This document shows positions 47,265 to 52,168 of a stretch of 64,000 bases of DNA, piece by piece. The number at the start of each line of letters is the position of its first letter. Position 1 is the first letter of the stretch. Origin of the DNA: Diphasiastrum complanatum (taxonomy: Eukaryota; Streptophyta; Lycopodiopsida; Lycopodiales; Lycopodiaceae); NCBI GenBank assembly GCA_029204225.1, contig MU832221.1, forward strand, positions 1-64,000. Reading direction: 5' to 3'. The notes under the pieces were generated by a model. The model saw only the letters and a program-made list of their open reading frames with translations, was not told where the DNA came from and made no database searches. The translations under genes were made by a program, and so were the position numbers.

Positions 47265-49383
47265 CGCGAACAGAATGGGCGAAATCTGGATTCTGGAATC
47301 GTTTTAGGGCCAGACGGTTCGAACGATTCGAACCGGGTCCGAACGATTCGATGGTTCGAACCGTAAAAGGCGGTTCGAACCGCGATTCGATGCAACCTTG
47401 CTAGAAAGTATGGGTTATGTAATTTGTGGAAGTCATCATTCTTATCTCTATTGTATCTATTTGTGAAATTGGAATATATCCAGATCATAGTTGCCCAAAA
47501 ACGCATTTCTGGGCAAAAATGTTTCTAGAAATGCGTTTCTAGGCCAGAAACGTGCCAAAAAAAAACATAATATTTAAAATTGCCTAAATTGGACCTAAAC
47601 CATGCCGTAACCAGCCCAACTGTCACCAAAACACTTGGCAACCTACACAGATGCAATGCCCTTGATCAGAGCTTTAATCTGATACCCATATTGCCCAAAA
47701 AAATCTAATTAAAAAAAAAAACGATTTCTCATAAACGCTCCCTCAAACCAGAAACGCAGTTCAGGAACACGTTTATGACCGTGTTTCTGGATGGGAGGTG
47801 CAACTATGATCCAGATTCACAAATTTAATGAAAAGTCATGTCATGAGGTAAAGCTTAGAAAAAATACACATGCAACCAAAAAAGTCAAAAGGATTTATGA
47901 TCTCTTGCTAAACTTATTGGTGAGTATAATTTATAAGGTGACTGTAAGTTAGCAAACACTTTGTCACTTTGTTAACAAATATGCAATCTAAAACTTATAT
48001 GGATGAGCAAAAGGTAACCAAATCAGTTTTACTCCTTAGTAAAATTTGATGATTCAAACCAAATAAGTTAACAACACAAGAAATCTCTCAGATACAAAAA
48101 TCCACCCCTTGCAAAAGATCAAATAAGAGTGTATGGAACAATATTATGGATGTCAAAAACGGAACAACCTTGAGACATTCAGCTACAAAGATTGAAATAC
48201 AAACTCAGAAAATGGGAAAACCAAGGTGGTCCTATGCATTGTTAACAAGGATTGATTTATTGCCCTAACATACCATTCATGCGCCATAACTTCACTTGGC
48301 GATCATCTGCTCCAGAAACAATGAGCGGTAAAGTGGGATGAAATGATGCCCAATTGACACCACGATCATGACCCTCGAGGACATACTTCACAACTGCATC
48401 ACCTCCACCAAATAGGTCAGTGTTCATTTGAGTAAGCCTCAAGATGTCTTCTGCTGGTGCCACAGTTTTCTTTCTCAAAGCACCAATATCCCAAACTCGC
48501 ACTGTCTGATCTAGAGAAGCCGATACCACTAAGTCCTCCTTGACATGAAAAGAAGCGCACATCACATAGTGATTGTGCCCAGTGAGGACAGATACACAAG
48601 TCCGTGACTGCCAATTCCATATCCTGATAGTTTGGTCATCACTAGCACTTACAATCCACGGGTACTCTTGATGAAATTGAACAGTTCTTATATAGTCCAA
48701 ATGACCAAGCAAAGTGAAAAGACATCGTCGCAATTTGTAATTCCACACCTTTATTTTGTAGTCATCACCTGCGTTTTGATTAGGATCATTAAAATGTGCA
48801 TGAAGATTCAGCTGCTTCTATAAGAGAATAAAGACAGATTCCTACTTACCTGCATATAACTTTTAACACCAAGAAGATAGCAATAAAAATCTCTTAGCCT
48901 TCCAGAGATTTACACATTATTAATCTTGAAAATTTCCCAAAAACAGAAGATAACAAACCAATGTGAGGGGTATAAAATTGGCATTGAAAGATCTTGATAA
49001 TGATACATTCAAAGAGCGCGGACGTGCTAATAAATGTTTTTTATCGAATCATGACGGACAGACAGCCGCCCATCAGTGGAGCCTGGAGGGAGGGGGAGGA
49101 TAAAAAACATGCATTACATAGCAAGCTTAGAATAATATCACGCGAGAAGATGTGTATGAGGAGATGATGTCTTACCCCCTGAAACAAAAAGTGGCTGAGA
49201 AATATGAAAATGCACTCCACGTACAGGACCATCGTGCTCACCAAAACGGTCTATAAGTGTGCCCATACGATAGTCCCATAGTTGAATCACTCCACTGTGC
49301 AAGCTCGTCAGGATCCATGGTCTTTTGGGGTGGAAGCTCAGTCCCTTCACCCTGTTGCTCTTAGTTTCGAACTTTGTTAACAT
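8830..49383 (-). CDS. alpha-COP: Coatomer subunit alpha (alpha-COP), three coding exons
   Basis: The largest scaffold subunit of the COPI coat, which works with beta'- and epsilon-COP in retrograde Golgi-to-ER and intra-Golgi vesicle traffic and reads dilysine cargo tails (family knowledge). Coding parts are 49383-49176, 48768-48274 and 11771-8830: 208 + 495 + 2942 = 3645 nt, 1214 residues plus stop. Both junctions are phase 1 with GT..AG. Seen in order: an N-terminal WD40 propeller starting [19 protein letters not shown] with several GH..WD repeats; a second propeller; an alpha-solenoid; an acidic linker containing WGEEL and [12 protein letters not shown]; and a C-terminal domain ending in CPYC..CPVC with the tail [15 protein letters not shown]. 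Length and tail match the plant family, and no stop or frameshift is present. The gene is odd only in its 36.5-kb second intron. The start is the ATG opening the conserved N-terminus. Confidence 0.95.
11774..12490. other. Left end of intron 2, mostly featureless
   Basis: About 700 bp next to the exon 3 acceptor without a gene. The part from 12205 to 12300 has a tRNA-like GGTTCAAGCTGTGACCC word (B-box-like) and may be a decayed SINE. Nothing else is recognised. Confidence 0.4.
12491..12803 (+). repeat. LTR-C, 5' copy
   Basis: Starts TTATATACTAGGTCTAGCCC and ends GATTCAATTCATAAC. It aligns along its length with 22031-22403, sharing blocks such as ATCTCTAGAAGGTTCCA and TTCTTAGCTATTCTTGTAGG. It lacks the long (TC)n tract of the other copy. 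Standard TG..CA ends are not visible, so the borders are approximate. Confidence 0.7.
12805..12816 (+). other. LTR-C primer binding site (degenerate)
   Basis: TGGTATAAAAGC one base after the LTR end; the Met-tRNA type site is TGGTATCAGAGC, so two bases differ. Confidence 0.5.
13349..13738 (+). repeat. Gypsy-D 5' LTR
   Basis: Ends CTATTACA two bases before a perfect primer binding site (TGGTATCAGAGC, 13741-13752). It matches 17815-18294 over blocks such as GGGGAGTTAATGCATGCAAC and TGCAATTTCTTTTTCGGTA. About 130 bp present in the 3' copy (about 18000-18125) are missing here. The left border is blurred by a TC-rich stretch. Confidence 0.7.
13741..13752 (+). other. Gypsy-D primer binding site
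   Basis: Perfect TGGTATCAGAGC, complementary to the 3' end of initiator Met-tRNA, just downstream of the LTR on the plus strand. Confidence 0.85.
14060..14440 (+). pseudogene. Gypsy-D gag N-terminal remnant
   Basis: In one frame around 14310-14400 the segment [20 protein letters not shown] resembles the start of Ty3/gypsy gag (the family pattern is ..KYDG..DP..W...). It is preceded by a coiled, basic and serine-rich stretch and cut by a stop soon after. The frame is lost at 14440, where an element on the opposite strand begins. Confidence 0.55.
14449..14835 (-). repeat. LTR of a minus-strand Gypsy (family E), copy 1
   Basis: Reads GTTAGGGACCCAAC at its 5' end on the minus strand (14832 leftwards) and lies just downstream of a minus-strand integrase end, so it is probably its 3' LTR. 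A diverged copy sits at 28250-28622 and a short piece at 32185-32320; shared words include CCTAGGTAGATAGAAT, CTTGTATAC and GTTGGGTCCCTAAC. Confidence 0.6.
14895..15330 (-). pseudogene. Gypsy-E integrase C-terminus with decayed chromodomain
   Basis: Minus-strand translation gives a Gypsy integrase C-terminal (GPF/Y-type) module: [25 protein letters not shown], and [18 protein letters not shown]. It is followed by a weak chromodomain-like stretch (an [20 protein letters not shown] segment). Stops interrupt it. The matching module in the intact Gypsy of this window is [32 protein letters not shown]. It belongs to a deletion product together with the gag start at 15741. Confidence 0.75.
15560..15741 (-). 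pseudogene. Gypsy-E gag N-terminus
   Basis: A minus-strand frame opens [19 protein letters not shown] and is followed by a short NNLQQQI coil, then ends at a stop. That style and position (first ATG of an LTR element) fit a Gypsy gag start. Only about 230 bp separate it from the integrase C-terminus, so nearly all of gag, protease, RT and integrase core has been deleted. Moderately sure. Confidence 0.45.
15745..16638. other. Unclassified stretch right of Gypsy-E
   Basis: Expected position of the Gypsy-E 5' LTR, but no similarity to the family E LTR and no Met-tRNA primer site could be seen. Open frames here carry no motif. Poly-A/T runs occur at 16440-16460. Confidence 0.4.
16640..17790 (+). 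pseudogene. Gypsy-D gag-pol remnants
   Basis: Plus-strand Ty3/gypsy pieces with frameshifts and deletions. They are a gag end ([19 protein letters not shown], 16655 on); a protease-end-like [10 protein letters not shown] (16851); a protease-to-RT spacer with [19 protein letters not shown] (about 17137); an RT piece [16 protein letters not shown] (about 17250), then [23 protein letters not shown] (about 17385); and integrase core [20 protein letters not shown] with [10 protein letters not shown] (about 17677-17765). Most of RT, all of RNase H and most of integrase are gone. It continues the gag start at 14.3 kb across the opposite-strand insertion. Confidence 0.8.
17815..18294 (+). repeat. Gypsy-D 3' LTR (truncated) with (TC)n
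   Basis: Begins with a (TC)26 run (17823-17874), then AATAAGGGGAGTTAATGCATGC. It follows the 5' LTR to GTCGCTCGCATGTG, where similarity stops about 45 bp short of the expected CA end. Confidence 0.65.
18481..20120 (+). mobile_element. hAT-1: deletion derivative of an hAT transposon
   Basis: 1640 bp flanked by the 8-bp duplication ATTTGGAG (18473-18480 and 20121-20128). The ends are CATAGATGCA and, inverted on the right, CATAGTTGCA. Subterminal DNA on both sides is crowded with GATTCGC/GAATCG words (GAATCGTGATTCGC left; CCCGAATCGCGATTC right). Eight-base duplications and CA..TG ends are hAT hallmarks. A broken transposase gene lies inside, plus an (AG)29 run (19643-19700). Confidence 0.9.
18560..19470 (+). 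pseudogene. hAT transposase, internally deleted
   Basis: A plus-strand two-exon remnant. The first part has [30 protein letters not shown], typical of the region before DUF659. A GTAAGT donor lies at 19130. The second exon starts at 19222 after GCGACAG with [20 protein letters not shown] and [12 protein letters not shown] (DUF659). It then jumps to an acidic C-terminus ending [12 protein letters not shown] with a stop at 19468. The catalytic RNase-H-like core and the hATC dimerisation domain are deleted. The full-length counterpart is at 36.3-46.5 kb. Confidence 0.8.
20129..22007 (+). other. Interior of LTR-C without recognised domains
   Basis: About 1.9 kb of plus-strand interior. 20270-20540 is an imperfect tandem repeat built around CCCTACTTCACCACATT..GGGCATTTTTGCAG and TTGATTGGTGGTTATCC. 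A frame at 20786-21118 includes [20 protein letters not shown], perhaps a gag-like helix, but no motif confirms it. Around 21440-21520 there is a duplicated TCTTGGGCCTTRTGGAT word. Confidence 0.4.
22008..22030 (+). other. LTR-C polypurine tract
   Basis: TTTTTAAAGTGGGGGAGAG immediately before the right LTR; this purine run fixes the plus orientation of the element. Confidence 0.65.
22031..22403 (+). repeat. LTR-C, 3' copy with (TC)n
   Basis: Homologous to 12491-12803 from TTATATATTGGGACTAGCCC to TTCAGTTCATAAC. A 74-bp (TC)n tract (22203-22276) replaces a short ATCTCTCTCTTAG in the other copy and accounts for its greater length. Confidence 0.7.
22770..23163 (+). pseudogene. Copia protease / pre-integrase fragment
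   Basis: Plus-strand reading with [35 protein letters not shown] and [18 protein letters not shown], ending [12 protein letters not shown]. This is the standard stretch between the Copia protease (its DSG site is missing here) and the integrase zinc region. The stop at 23161 coincides with the edge of an opposite-strand Gypsy, so it was probably cut by that insertion or a rearrangement. Confidence 0.8.
23165..25830 (-). pseudogene. Truncated Ty3/gypsy gag-pol (Gypsy-F)
   Basis: Minus strand. A gag start near 25825 ([10 protein letters not shown]) and gag pieces (25461-25727) are followed by a zinc knuckle region at about 24835 reading [13 protein letters not shown], shortened by one residue from CX2CX4HX4C. 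Then come the pre-RT spacer, RT fingers ([21 protein letters not shown]), palm FIDDILVFS and RNase H ([27 protein letters not shown]). Frames break around 23980-24073, 24620-24640 and 24950-25460. The element stops after RNase H: no integrase and no left LTR. Confidence 0.85.
25831..28249. other. Leader of Gypsy-F and unclassified intronic repeats
   Basis: The first few hundred bases are probably the Gypsy-F leader. A TGGTGCCCAAAA word on the minus strand near 26030 could be a primer site of another tRNA type (weak). The rest, including a small frame at 27843-28058, gave no motif I recognise. Confidence 0.4.
28250..28622 (-). repeat. Family E LTR-like repeat, copy 2
   Basis: Diverged copy of 14449-14835, sharing CCTAGGTAGATAGAAT, CCTTGTATAC and GTTGGGTCCCTAACA; it ends with the CA dinucleotide at 28622 on the plus strand. 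No coding remnant adjoins it, so it may be a solo LTR. Confidence 0.55.
28983..29525. mobile_element. hAT-2: non-autonomous hAT/MITE, 543 bp
   Basis: Ends CATAGAA on the left and TTCTATG on the right. Flanks CTACAGAG and CAGCAGAG match at 6 of 8 positions, an eroded target duplication. Subterminal DNA is packed with GAACCGT/ACGGTTC and CCACGGTTC palindromes on both sides. The core (29150-29370) is a run of TCTGTGAAATC and CTGGTTCAATCTG words. No coding capacity. Confidence 0.65.
29526..30598 (-). other. Non-coding interior of a minus-strand LTR element
   Basis: About 1 kb of AT-rich DNA with no motif. It lies upstream on the plus strand (internal side) of a primer-binding-site-like word at 30599, so it is probably the leader or interior of a minus-strand, perhaps non-autonomous, retroelement. 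Confidence 0.4.
30599..30613 (-). other. Primer binding site of an unnamed LTR element
   Basis: Minus strand TGGTATCAAAGCTGC, one mismatch to the Met-tRNA core TGGTATCAGAGC. It places a 5' LTR immediately to its right. Confidence 0.6.
30614..31080 (-). repeat. Probable 5' LTR of the unnamed element
   Basis: Starts CTATAAAAGATCGCC beside the primer site. A GGTATATAAACTCC word near 30818 could be TATA-like. Its right border and its partner LTR were not found, so the extent is a guess. Confidence 0.35.
31081..32845. other. Unclassified intronic stretch with a hairpin and a family E scrap
   Basis: No gene. Contents: a short (TC)n near 31558-31574; a perfect 13-bp inverted repeat, TGTTAGAAGATTC (32093-32105) and GAATCTTCTAACA (32136-32148), with a 30-bp spacer; and a fragment of the family E LTR repeat at 32185-32320 (TCTATACC, GTGGGAGTCTCCATGCCAAGCA, GACATGCATGC). 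Confidence 0.45.
32846..33085. repeat. 84-bp minisatellite, about three copies
   Basis: Units begin at 32846, 32930 and about 33014; the third lacks five bases. Each contains CCAATATCGGATCCAAGCGCA-like and CGCGCTCCAGTCCGATATCGC-like blocks rich in GATATC palindromes. No flanking duplication was seen. Confidence 0.8.
33086..34131. other. Unclassified intronic stretch
   Basis: No coding region or element end recognised. A C-homopolymer block (CCCCCCCCCACCCCCCC) lies around 33800. Confidence 0.4.
34140..34941. mobile_element. hAT-3: non-autonomous hAT, 802 bp
   Basis: Flanked by the perfect 8-bp duplication CTTCATAT (34132-34139 and 34942-34949). Ends are CATAGTTGCAGC and, inverted, CATAATTGCAGC. 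Subterminal arrays of CGAATCGCGATTCG palindromes occur on both sides (34151-34175 and 34860-34920), as in hAT-1. The core has C-rich repeats (34374-34492) of the form CCCCCCAAACCCCCC..GGGGGGCTA. No transposase. Confidence 0.9.
34950..35359. other. Spacer between hAT-3 and hAT-4
   Basis: About 400 bp of AT-rich DNA with no recognised feature. Confidence 0.4.
37034..37391 (-). repeat. Gypsy 3' LTR
   Basis: 358 bp; on the minus strand it runs TGTTACGAGCTCGTAACC to CTATTACA. It contains the palindrome GTTACGAGCTCGTAAC at the 5' end of the LTR. Near-identical to 42945-43302. Confidence 0.96.
37392..37404 (-). other. Gypsy polypurine tract, overlapping the gag-pol stop
   Basis: AAGGGGGAGGGAG abuts the 3' LTR. 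The TAA stop of gag-pol (37405-37403) shares its last two bases with the start of the tract. Confidence 0.9.
37403..42187 (-). CDS. Gypsy gag-pol polyprotein with chromodomain, 1594 aa
   Basis: One uninterrupted frame. Gag is about 1-370 with the zinc knuckle [14 protein letters not shown] (345-358). Protease has [12 protein letters not shown], where Asp437-Asp-Gly replaces the common Asp-Ser-Gly. RT is about 650-830 with [18 protein letters not shown] and FLDDILVYS (catalytic pair 783-784). RNase H has VVETDASDF (about 927) and TDHESLRYL. An acidic linker lies at about 1100-1125. Integrase has the H1174, H1181, C1211, C1214 zinc site and D1244, D1305, E1341 (35 residues between the last two), then the LSPRYCGPF module. 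The chromodomain is about 1540-1590 ([29 protein letters not shown]). Gag and Pol are in one frame, as in many plant chromoviruses. The start is the first ATG after a leader of about 750 nt. Confidence 0.96.
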   Translation of the reverse strand: MTTPQGPDQPQERGFDELETEALAYRKGKEPMEVEEQEQFAEELDELVTKEQFLQLVTEVDELKLALANFKSSVDDSFAELKNLILSSAKGSLPSTSQLSPSPLPSVSGETLRSHPSVFKDLKPPTFNGEEKDRNADILQTFLSKWKNIHALKQTPDHLQAIEASLSLGPMAYKWWLNLQETGQTPRSWKAFEEAFLREFLPENELDRAWEAWERTVMDKSLIQYISQYREAILKIKNMDDYQKIRGFVHGLKDEYKVEVQRNSPTTLEQALRYAQIYDDSVGRKRARQQPLFEQLPQKDFQFKKKFLKRKKEDKFKGEAPQKRPSLIQPLKPDDFEKAKQERLCFVCMGKGHTVRQCPKGPFTKKDKKDKKQVHLVQTVCFPSDSAASEIKVYHEDHEHCCQLTSAMLARPFSFGPHDLVRMHGKVGNQSVRVMVDDGATHNFINHTLVKKLKLLEVPSQHRYIVSLAKGEDKKIWETMVSKLNLDIQGYQDQINFQIMHLDRTDIVLGRDWLYSLGPSLHRNYQENTLSFQYKGREIQLHGEHDVPNSPMVCSSELCQLIGDEDHQVFLCDFQFIPEVSISSSIQQKISKLETLLSKFKDVFPEDLPHGLPPSREVDHVINLVPGTAPVSKPPYRVSRTEDEEITRQLTNYLRKGQIQTSSSPWSPVLLVKKKEGSMRLCVDYRALNKVTFKNKYPMPRADELFDQLDGAKFFSKIDLRSGYHQVRIKSEDVSKTAFRTRHGHYEFKVMPFGLTNAPATFMTLMNSVLRPYLGKFVVVFLDDILVYSKTRKEHLKHLRKVFRLLRKHKLYAKQSKCEFFVEEVAYLGHIISSDGIKMDPNKVKAILSWLRPQNILELQIFLGLAGYYRRFVKEYAQIAVPMTNLLKGKGKEFIWESAQQESFDALKTALATAPVLKVVDPNQPFVVETDASDFAVGAVLTQGGRPVAFESKKLEPAQTRYSAYEKELFSIVHALKTWRHYLYGANFEVLTDHESLRYLCNQPELRGRKARWAELMQEFDMSIRYRRGKFNTVADALSKMPIINELSFTQIRNELLESLRGKCQHDAFFSIIWNSVQNRQLQTPEPVPGAGASSSKNTAASVEDDDESEYTSSDDVEDSEPVLPKQTPVVEDQLTQGFKWKQYSIQDEYLLYRDRVCVPNSEDYRQQVLYECHDNPSAGHPGIQKTYELLRRQFFWPSMKKDVHQYVTSCQKCQVNKAERLKAGGLLHPLEIPAGKWESISMDFIVGLPKTQKGNDAIWVTVDRLTKMAHFIPTKTTIRAPELARLFVDGLFKLYGLPSGIVSDRDSKFTGNFWKAVFHHLHTKLNMSTTDHPQTDGQTERVNQVLEDMLRAYVSKRQTNWEEYLSILEFAYNSTKHSATGYSPFMLMYGFQPRSPTAVGFKQEKVEAARNFLEDLNQMIEHAKRSIRQSQDRARHYADPHRRDVQFSTGEKVYLRVPVDSKTLKSGVCAKLSPRYCGPFTINRRLGEVTYELELPHSSKVFPVFHVSQLRKALTRSDNLVGDSVLVLPLDPQQPPHEPEEILDSRETQTRHTLYREYLVKWNDQPVENATWERGSVLRKIFPDFVLEDQDGS
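42931..42943 (-). other. Gypsy primer binding site
   Basis: Perfect TGGTATCAGAGCC on the minus strand, one base after the 5' LTR; initiator Met-tRNA type. Confidence 0.92.
42945..43302 (-). repeat. Gypsy 5' LTR
   Basis: 358 bp, same ends as the 3' copy, two substitutions apart. This is the expected promoter for the gag-pol transcript. Confidence 0.96.
46521..46586. repeat. (TC)n tract at the start of the hAT-4 gene
   Basis: CTCTCTCT interrupted once by AAG; it lies just upstream of the transposase start at 46503, probably in its 5' leader. Confidence 0.85.
46617..46790. repeat. TTCTAAC / TAGTAACTA simple repeats
   Basis: Repeated CTAACTTCTAAGTTCTAAC and TAGTAACTACTTAGTACTAAC words in the hAT-4 5' region. 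Similar TAGTAACTA words occur around 35760-35800 and 36140-36190 near its other end. Confidence 0.7.
46815..47155. repeat. (CA)n-rich tract
   Basis: Long runs of CACACA with CACACTCT and ACACACAATC interruptions, between the transposase start and the right end of hAT-4. Followed by C9 and (CT)n (47205-47262). Confidence 0.85.
47486..47808. mobile_element. hAT-5: hAT MITE, 323 bp
   Basis: Perfect 8-bp duplication ATCCAGAT (47478-47485 and 47809-47816). Ends are CATAGTTGCCC and, inverted, CATAGTTGCACC. Subterminal DNA carries AGAAATGCGTTTCTAG and AAACGC/GCGTTT words instead of the GATTCGC motif of hAT-1 and hAT-3. It ends only 465 bp from the exon 2 donor of alpha-COP. Confidence 0.92.
48274..48768 (-). 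CDS. alpha-COP: alpha-COP exon 2
   Basis: Encodes 165 residues of WD40 propeller. It starts GTGATGAC after the acceptor ACGCAG, giving [11 protein letters not shown], and ends RQVKLWRMN plus one base before the donor GTATGTTAG. WD signatures are clear: [25 protein letters not shown] and [11 protein letters not shown]. The splice phase matches exon 1 and exon 3 exactly. Confidence 0.95.
48769..49175 (-). other. alpha-COP intron 1 (407 bp)
   Basis: Normal short intron, GTAAGAC donor and ACGCAG acceptor, phase 1. AT-rich with no mobile element seen, in sharp contrast with intron 2. Confidence 0.9.
49176..49383 (-). CDS. alpha-COP: alpha-COP exon 1 (start codon)
   Basis: 69 codons plus one base. 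It begins [19 protein letters not shown], the conserved alpha-COP N-terminus, and includes the first WD repeat ([17 protein letters not shown]) and [11 protein letters not shown]. It ends TCAGGGG before the donor GTAAGAC. Joining to exon 2 restores the SGGDDYK sequence expected for this family. Confidence 0.95.
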
Positions 49384-50256
49384 CTTTGCTGTTTTCCAAA
49401 TCTCGTTTGAACAGTGGAGAAGATGCTCAGCTTGATTCTGCAGACTCGCGTCAATAGCAAATGTTCATAAACCATACAAGTGACCAAAACAATCAGCAGA
49501 ATTACGATATTACGAAAGCTCAATAAAGAATCCCTGTTATTATCGAGAAAACCTTGACAGATCTGATATTACAGGTCCATGAAAAATCCCTGCTATCTAG
49601 AAACCTTCATAGATCTGATATCGTAGTTCAATATCCCTGCTACTATCGAGAAAACCTTGACAGATCTGATACTGTGATTCAATTAGAAGAACCACCAGTA
49701 TTATCGAGAAAACCTTCATGGATCTGCTATTGTGATTCGATAAGCAATCCCTAACATCAGAAAAAACCTTGATGTCCCGCAGCTTGTCCAAAAGATAACG
49801 TAGCAAGATCGTGAACCTAGATTAATTTTCCAGATTATTGCAAAAGCTTATCTGAACCTGAATTCAAGATCGATCCCTCCTCACTCGCTCAAATACTTGT
49901 GATTAGTTGCATTTCATTGCACAAAAGTCTATCATGTGACAGAGCTACAGTCACCGTAGCTACAGTCACCGTAGCTTCCTTTCACTACAAATTAGACAGT
50001 ACCGGAAAGAAACCTTGGCCCACCAAGCTGAATGCACCACCCTCTTCTTCCTGATTTTAAACTGGTGCTGGCCAGCATCAACAAGATCAGCGTCCTCCCG
50101 CCTCCGCCTCTCCTTCTCCTCTTTGTCACAAGGACAGCGGAAGAGGCTGGTGGTGGTGGTGCTGCTGCTTGTTGGTTGCTTGTTCCCAATTCTAGCCTAT
50201 GCCATGAGCAATGTTTTCTCAAGGTTGAGGCTATTCAAGGTTGAGGCTATCCACGT
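49384..50256 (-). promoter_or_regulatory. 5' leader and probable promoter region of alpha-COP
   Basis: Upstream side of the start codon. A TCTGCAG/AATCAAG junction near 49440 could be the acceptor of a 5' leader intron. GC-richer, purine-rich DNA at 50040-50150 on the minus strand is a plausible transcribed leader. No TATA box could be assigned with confidence. The tandem Helitron-like units begin at 50257, so the promoter may extend into repeat DNA. Confidence 0.35.
49531..49780. repeat. 56-bp minisatellite in the alpha-COP 5' region
   Basis: About 4.5 copies starting at 49531, 49587, 49634, 49691 and 49748. The shared core is CTATTATCGAGAAAACCTT, then GACAGATCTGATA and TGTGATTCAAT. Copies are 47-57 bp with substitutions. 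Confidence 0.75.
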
Positions 50257-50800
50257 GGCATCCGTTTGTTGGGCCTGCAACGTTGAGGCTTTGCTATTCA
50301 CGGGCCATTAGTTTGTTGGCCCTGCTTTTCTTGGGCGTTCATTTGGGGACAAAAGCTATTCTTCAGTTTTGCACAAGATTTTTTATTCATGATATTGGAC
50401 GTGCACATAAAGGCCACGTGAATTACTTTGTTATCATCATGCCTTTATCATGTTGCACCTCTCTCTTCTTCCAGCAACAGCTTAGGTGGGCACGAACTTT
50501 CAGATTTAATAAGCATCAGAGCACATCATTAATTGCTATTTGTTTCATCTGCATGTGCATCGGATCTGCAATCAGCATCTACTCGTTACCAAAACAGATC
50601 TAGTAGTTGCTTCTCTACTACGAAACGCGAACTCCATCTACACAACACTTCCATCTGCGTTTGTGGAGAAGCAGAGCTTTTTCTTTTGACCTCTTGGTGC
50701 CAGCACATCTTCGTCGGGAACTCCATGTGACCTCCATCTGCATTGCATCTTCACACCACTTCCTTCTGTGTTTGTGTGGAGGAGCGAAGCTTTTTCTTTT

Positions 50801-50901
<101 letters not shown>

Positions 50902-51512
50902 GTGGTATGCTTGCTGCTGACATGGATGTGCATACTTGCTATGCGTGGTAGCTGTTTTCTTTTCATGTCTTTAAATTGGAAAAGCATTAGTACCTGTAAT
51001 TTGAGCAGAATTCTACTATCAAATGGCCTGATGGAGCATCTGGTCTATCGATGCTTCAATGTCTATATTCTCAGCCAAAAGTTGTGATGAATTGCAAAAG
51101 GGAGCCTTTGCAAGCTCCGTCGCAACTCTAGAGACTACCTTATGAAAAAAAATGCTACTATCAAAATTAAATGCCTTACTTGAGTTTCTGCCTCCAATGC
51201 CTATTCCCTCAGCAAACGCTACTAAACAATGGCCTAAGGGAGCCTCTCCTCCATCGCAGCTCCTGCAGTTGTATCCTGACATCTCATTCATAGTGTAGAT
51301 GCTGGTTTTTTTACATTGGCAAGATTGGTGATTTGCTAGCTTCCTAACCCAAGATCCTTTTATGATTTTAGATCATCAACAGAAGAGCAGAATCATTGCT
51401 GGTTGCTACGAAAACCAAACGTTGTTGCAAGGATCCTACGCCTGTTGGGAGAGCAGAATCATTGCTAGCTGGGTGTTGGAATAGCTTTGGATGGTAAAAC
51501 GAACCAAGATCC

Positions 51513-52168
51513 TCAAGCCTTTCTTCTTTTTTTATTACGAGTGGTTTGTGTTTTACCTTGATGGAGTAGTTCTTCTACATATCTAACCGTGAATTTCAAA
51601 AACCAATAATTGATGGCCCCTTCGTCTTGTTTGATTGAATCAAGCCATAACTTAATATTAGTTGGCGTATTTATTTCATCAATGAATAAAGCGGGCCAAA
51701 AGTTTATGTAAGTCTTATTTCCTTGAATCCAAAACATGATATGCGTATGAATTGATCCTCTGTTTTGGATCTCATATCGAATGACATGGTATTTGATTCT
51801 TCCTAACAAGAAGTGCTTTGAAAGAAGATACTCTTTCATGAATCTTTCCAATCGGGCCACAAATAGCATCGTGCACTCAATCGGACAATTTCGCCCATCA
51901 AAATCCATGTTTATTTGTTGTGCAATCTTCTCTATTTCAGTGATGTCAAACCATCTCGTCTCTGAATTTTTGTCCACAGTCAATGTTAAAAAAAATTGGG
52001 GGAGTCTCCATTGTTCAACCATTGTTAAGAGATCTTTTACATTGTATCTATGCCAAGATGGTGTGTTTGGAATTTCAGTTGGTAGAGTATATTTTAAAAC
52101 ATGACTGAATATTTGTTGTTCAGATGCTTTCTTATTCTTTGAGAGAAAGCTGATTATATCTTTTTGTA
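51513..52168 (-). pseudogene. Helitron Rep-like fragment, copy 1
   Basis: Longest open copy, about 218 codons. It reads KDIISFLSKNKKASEQQIF, then WRLPQFFLTLTVDKNSETRW (Rep motif 1 region, FFLTLT) and YHVIRYEIQNRGSIHTHIMF (motif 2, the HUH-type His-x-His as HTH). The catalytic tyrosine part and the helicase are absent. It starts abruptly at the unit boundary, so it has no proper N-terminus or start. It lacks a short ACAGAGG block near 51660 present in the other copies. Confidence 0.75.

Larger units (their letters stand above)
35368..47400 (-). mobile_element. hAT-4: full-length hAT transposon carrying a Gypsy insertion
   Basis: 12,033 bp, of which about 6.27 kb is the nested Gypsy. Flanked by the perfect 8-bp duplication CTAGAAAG (35360-35367 and 47401-47408). 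Terminal inverted repeats are CAAGGTTGCATC at both ends. Subterminal regions are filled with GGTTCGAAC/GATTCGAAC palindromic words (35381-35475 and 47315-47390). A multi-exon transposase gene lies on the minus strand. Before the Gypsy landed it was about 5.8 kb and looked autonomous. Confidence 0.92.
11772..48273 (-). other. alpha-COP intron 2, about 36.5 kb, filled with transposons
   Basis: Bounded by the donor GTATGTTAG (48273 downwards) and the acceptor CTCTTACTAG (ending 11772), phase 1. The flanking exons join in frame into a protein of normal length. Contents in order on the plus strand: a degenerate LTR element with nested insertions (12491-22403), a Copia scrap (22770-23163), a truncated Gypsy (23165-25830), unclassified repeats, five hAT elements and a young Gypsy (37034-43302). 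The Gypsy reads in the same direction as alpha-COP, so its LTRs are in sense inside the primary transcript. An assembly join cannot be excluded from sequence alone, but the nested target duplications argue that most of it is genuinely contiguous. Confidence 0.85.

Noticed and set aside
48274-49383. A separate small WD40 gene
   Set aside because: Its sequence is exactly the missing N-terminus of alpha-COP and its splice phase fits exon 3.
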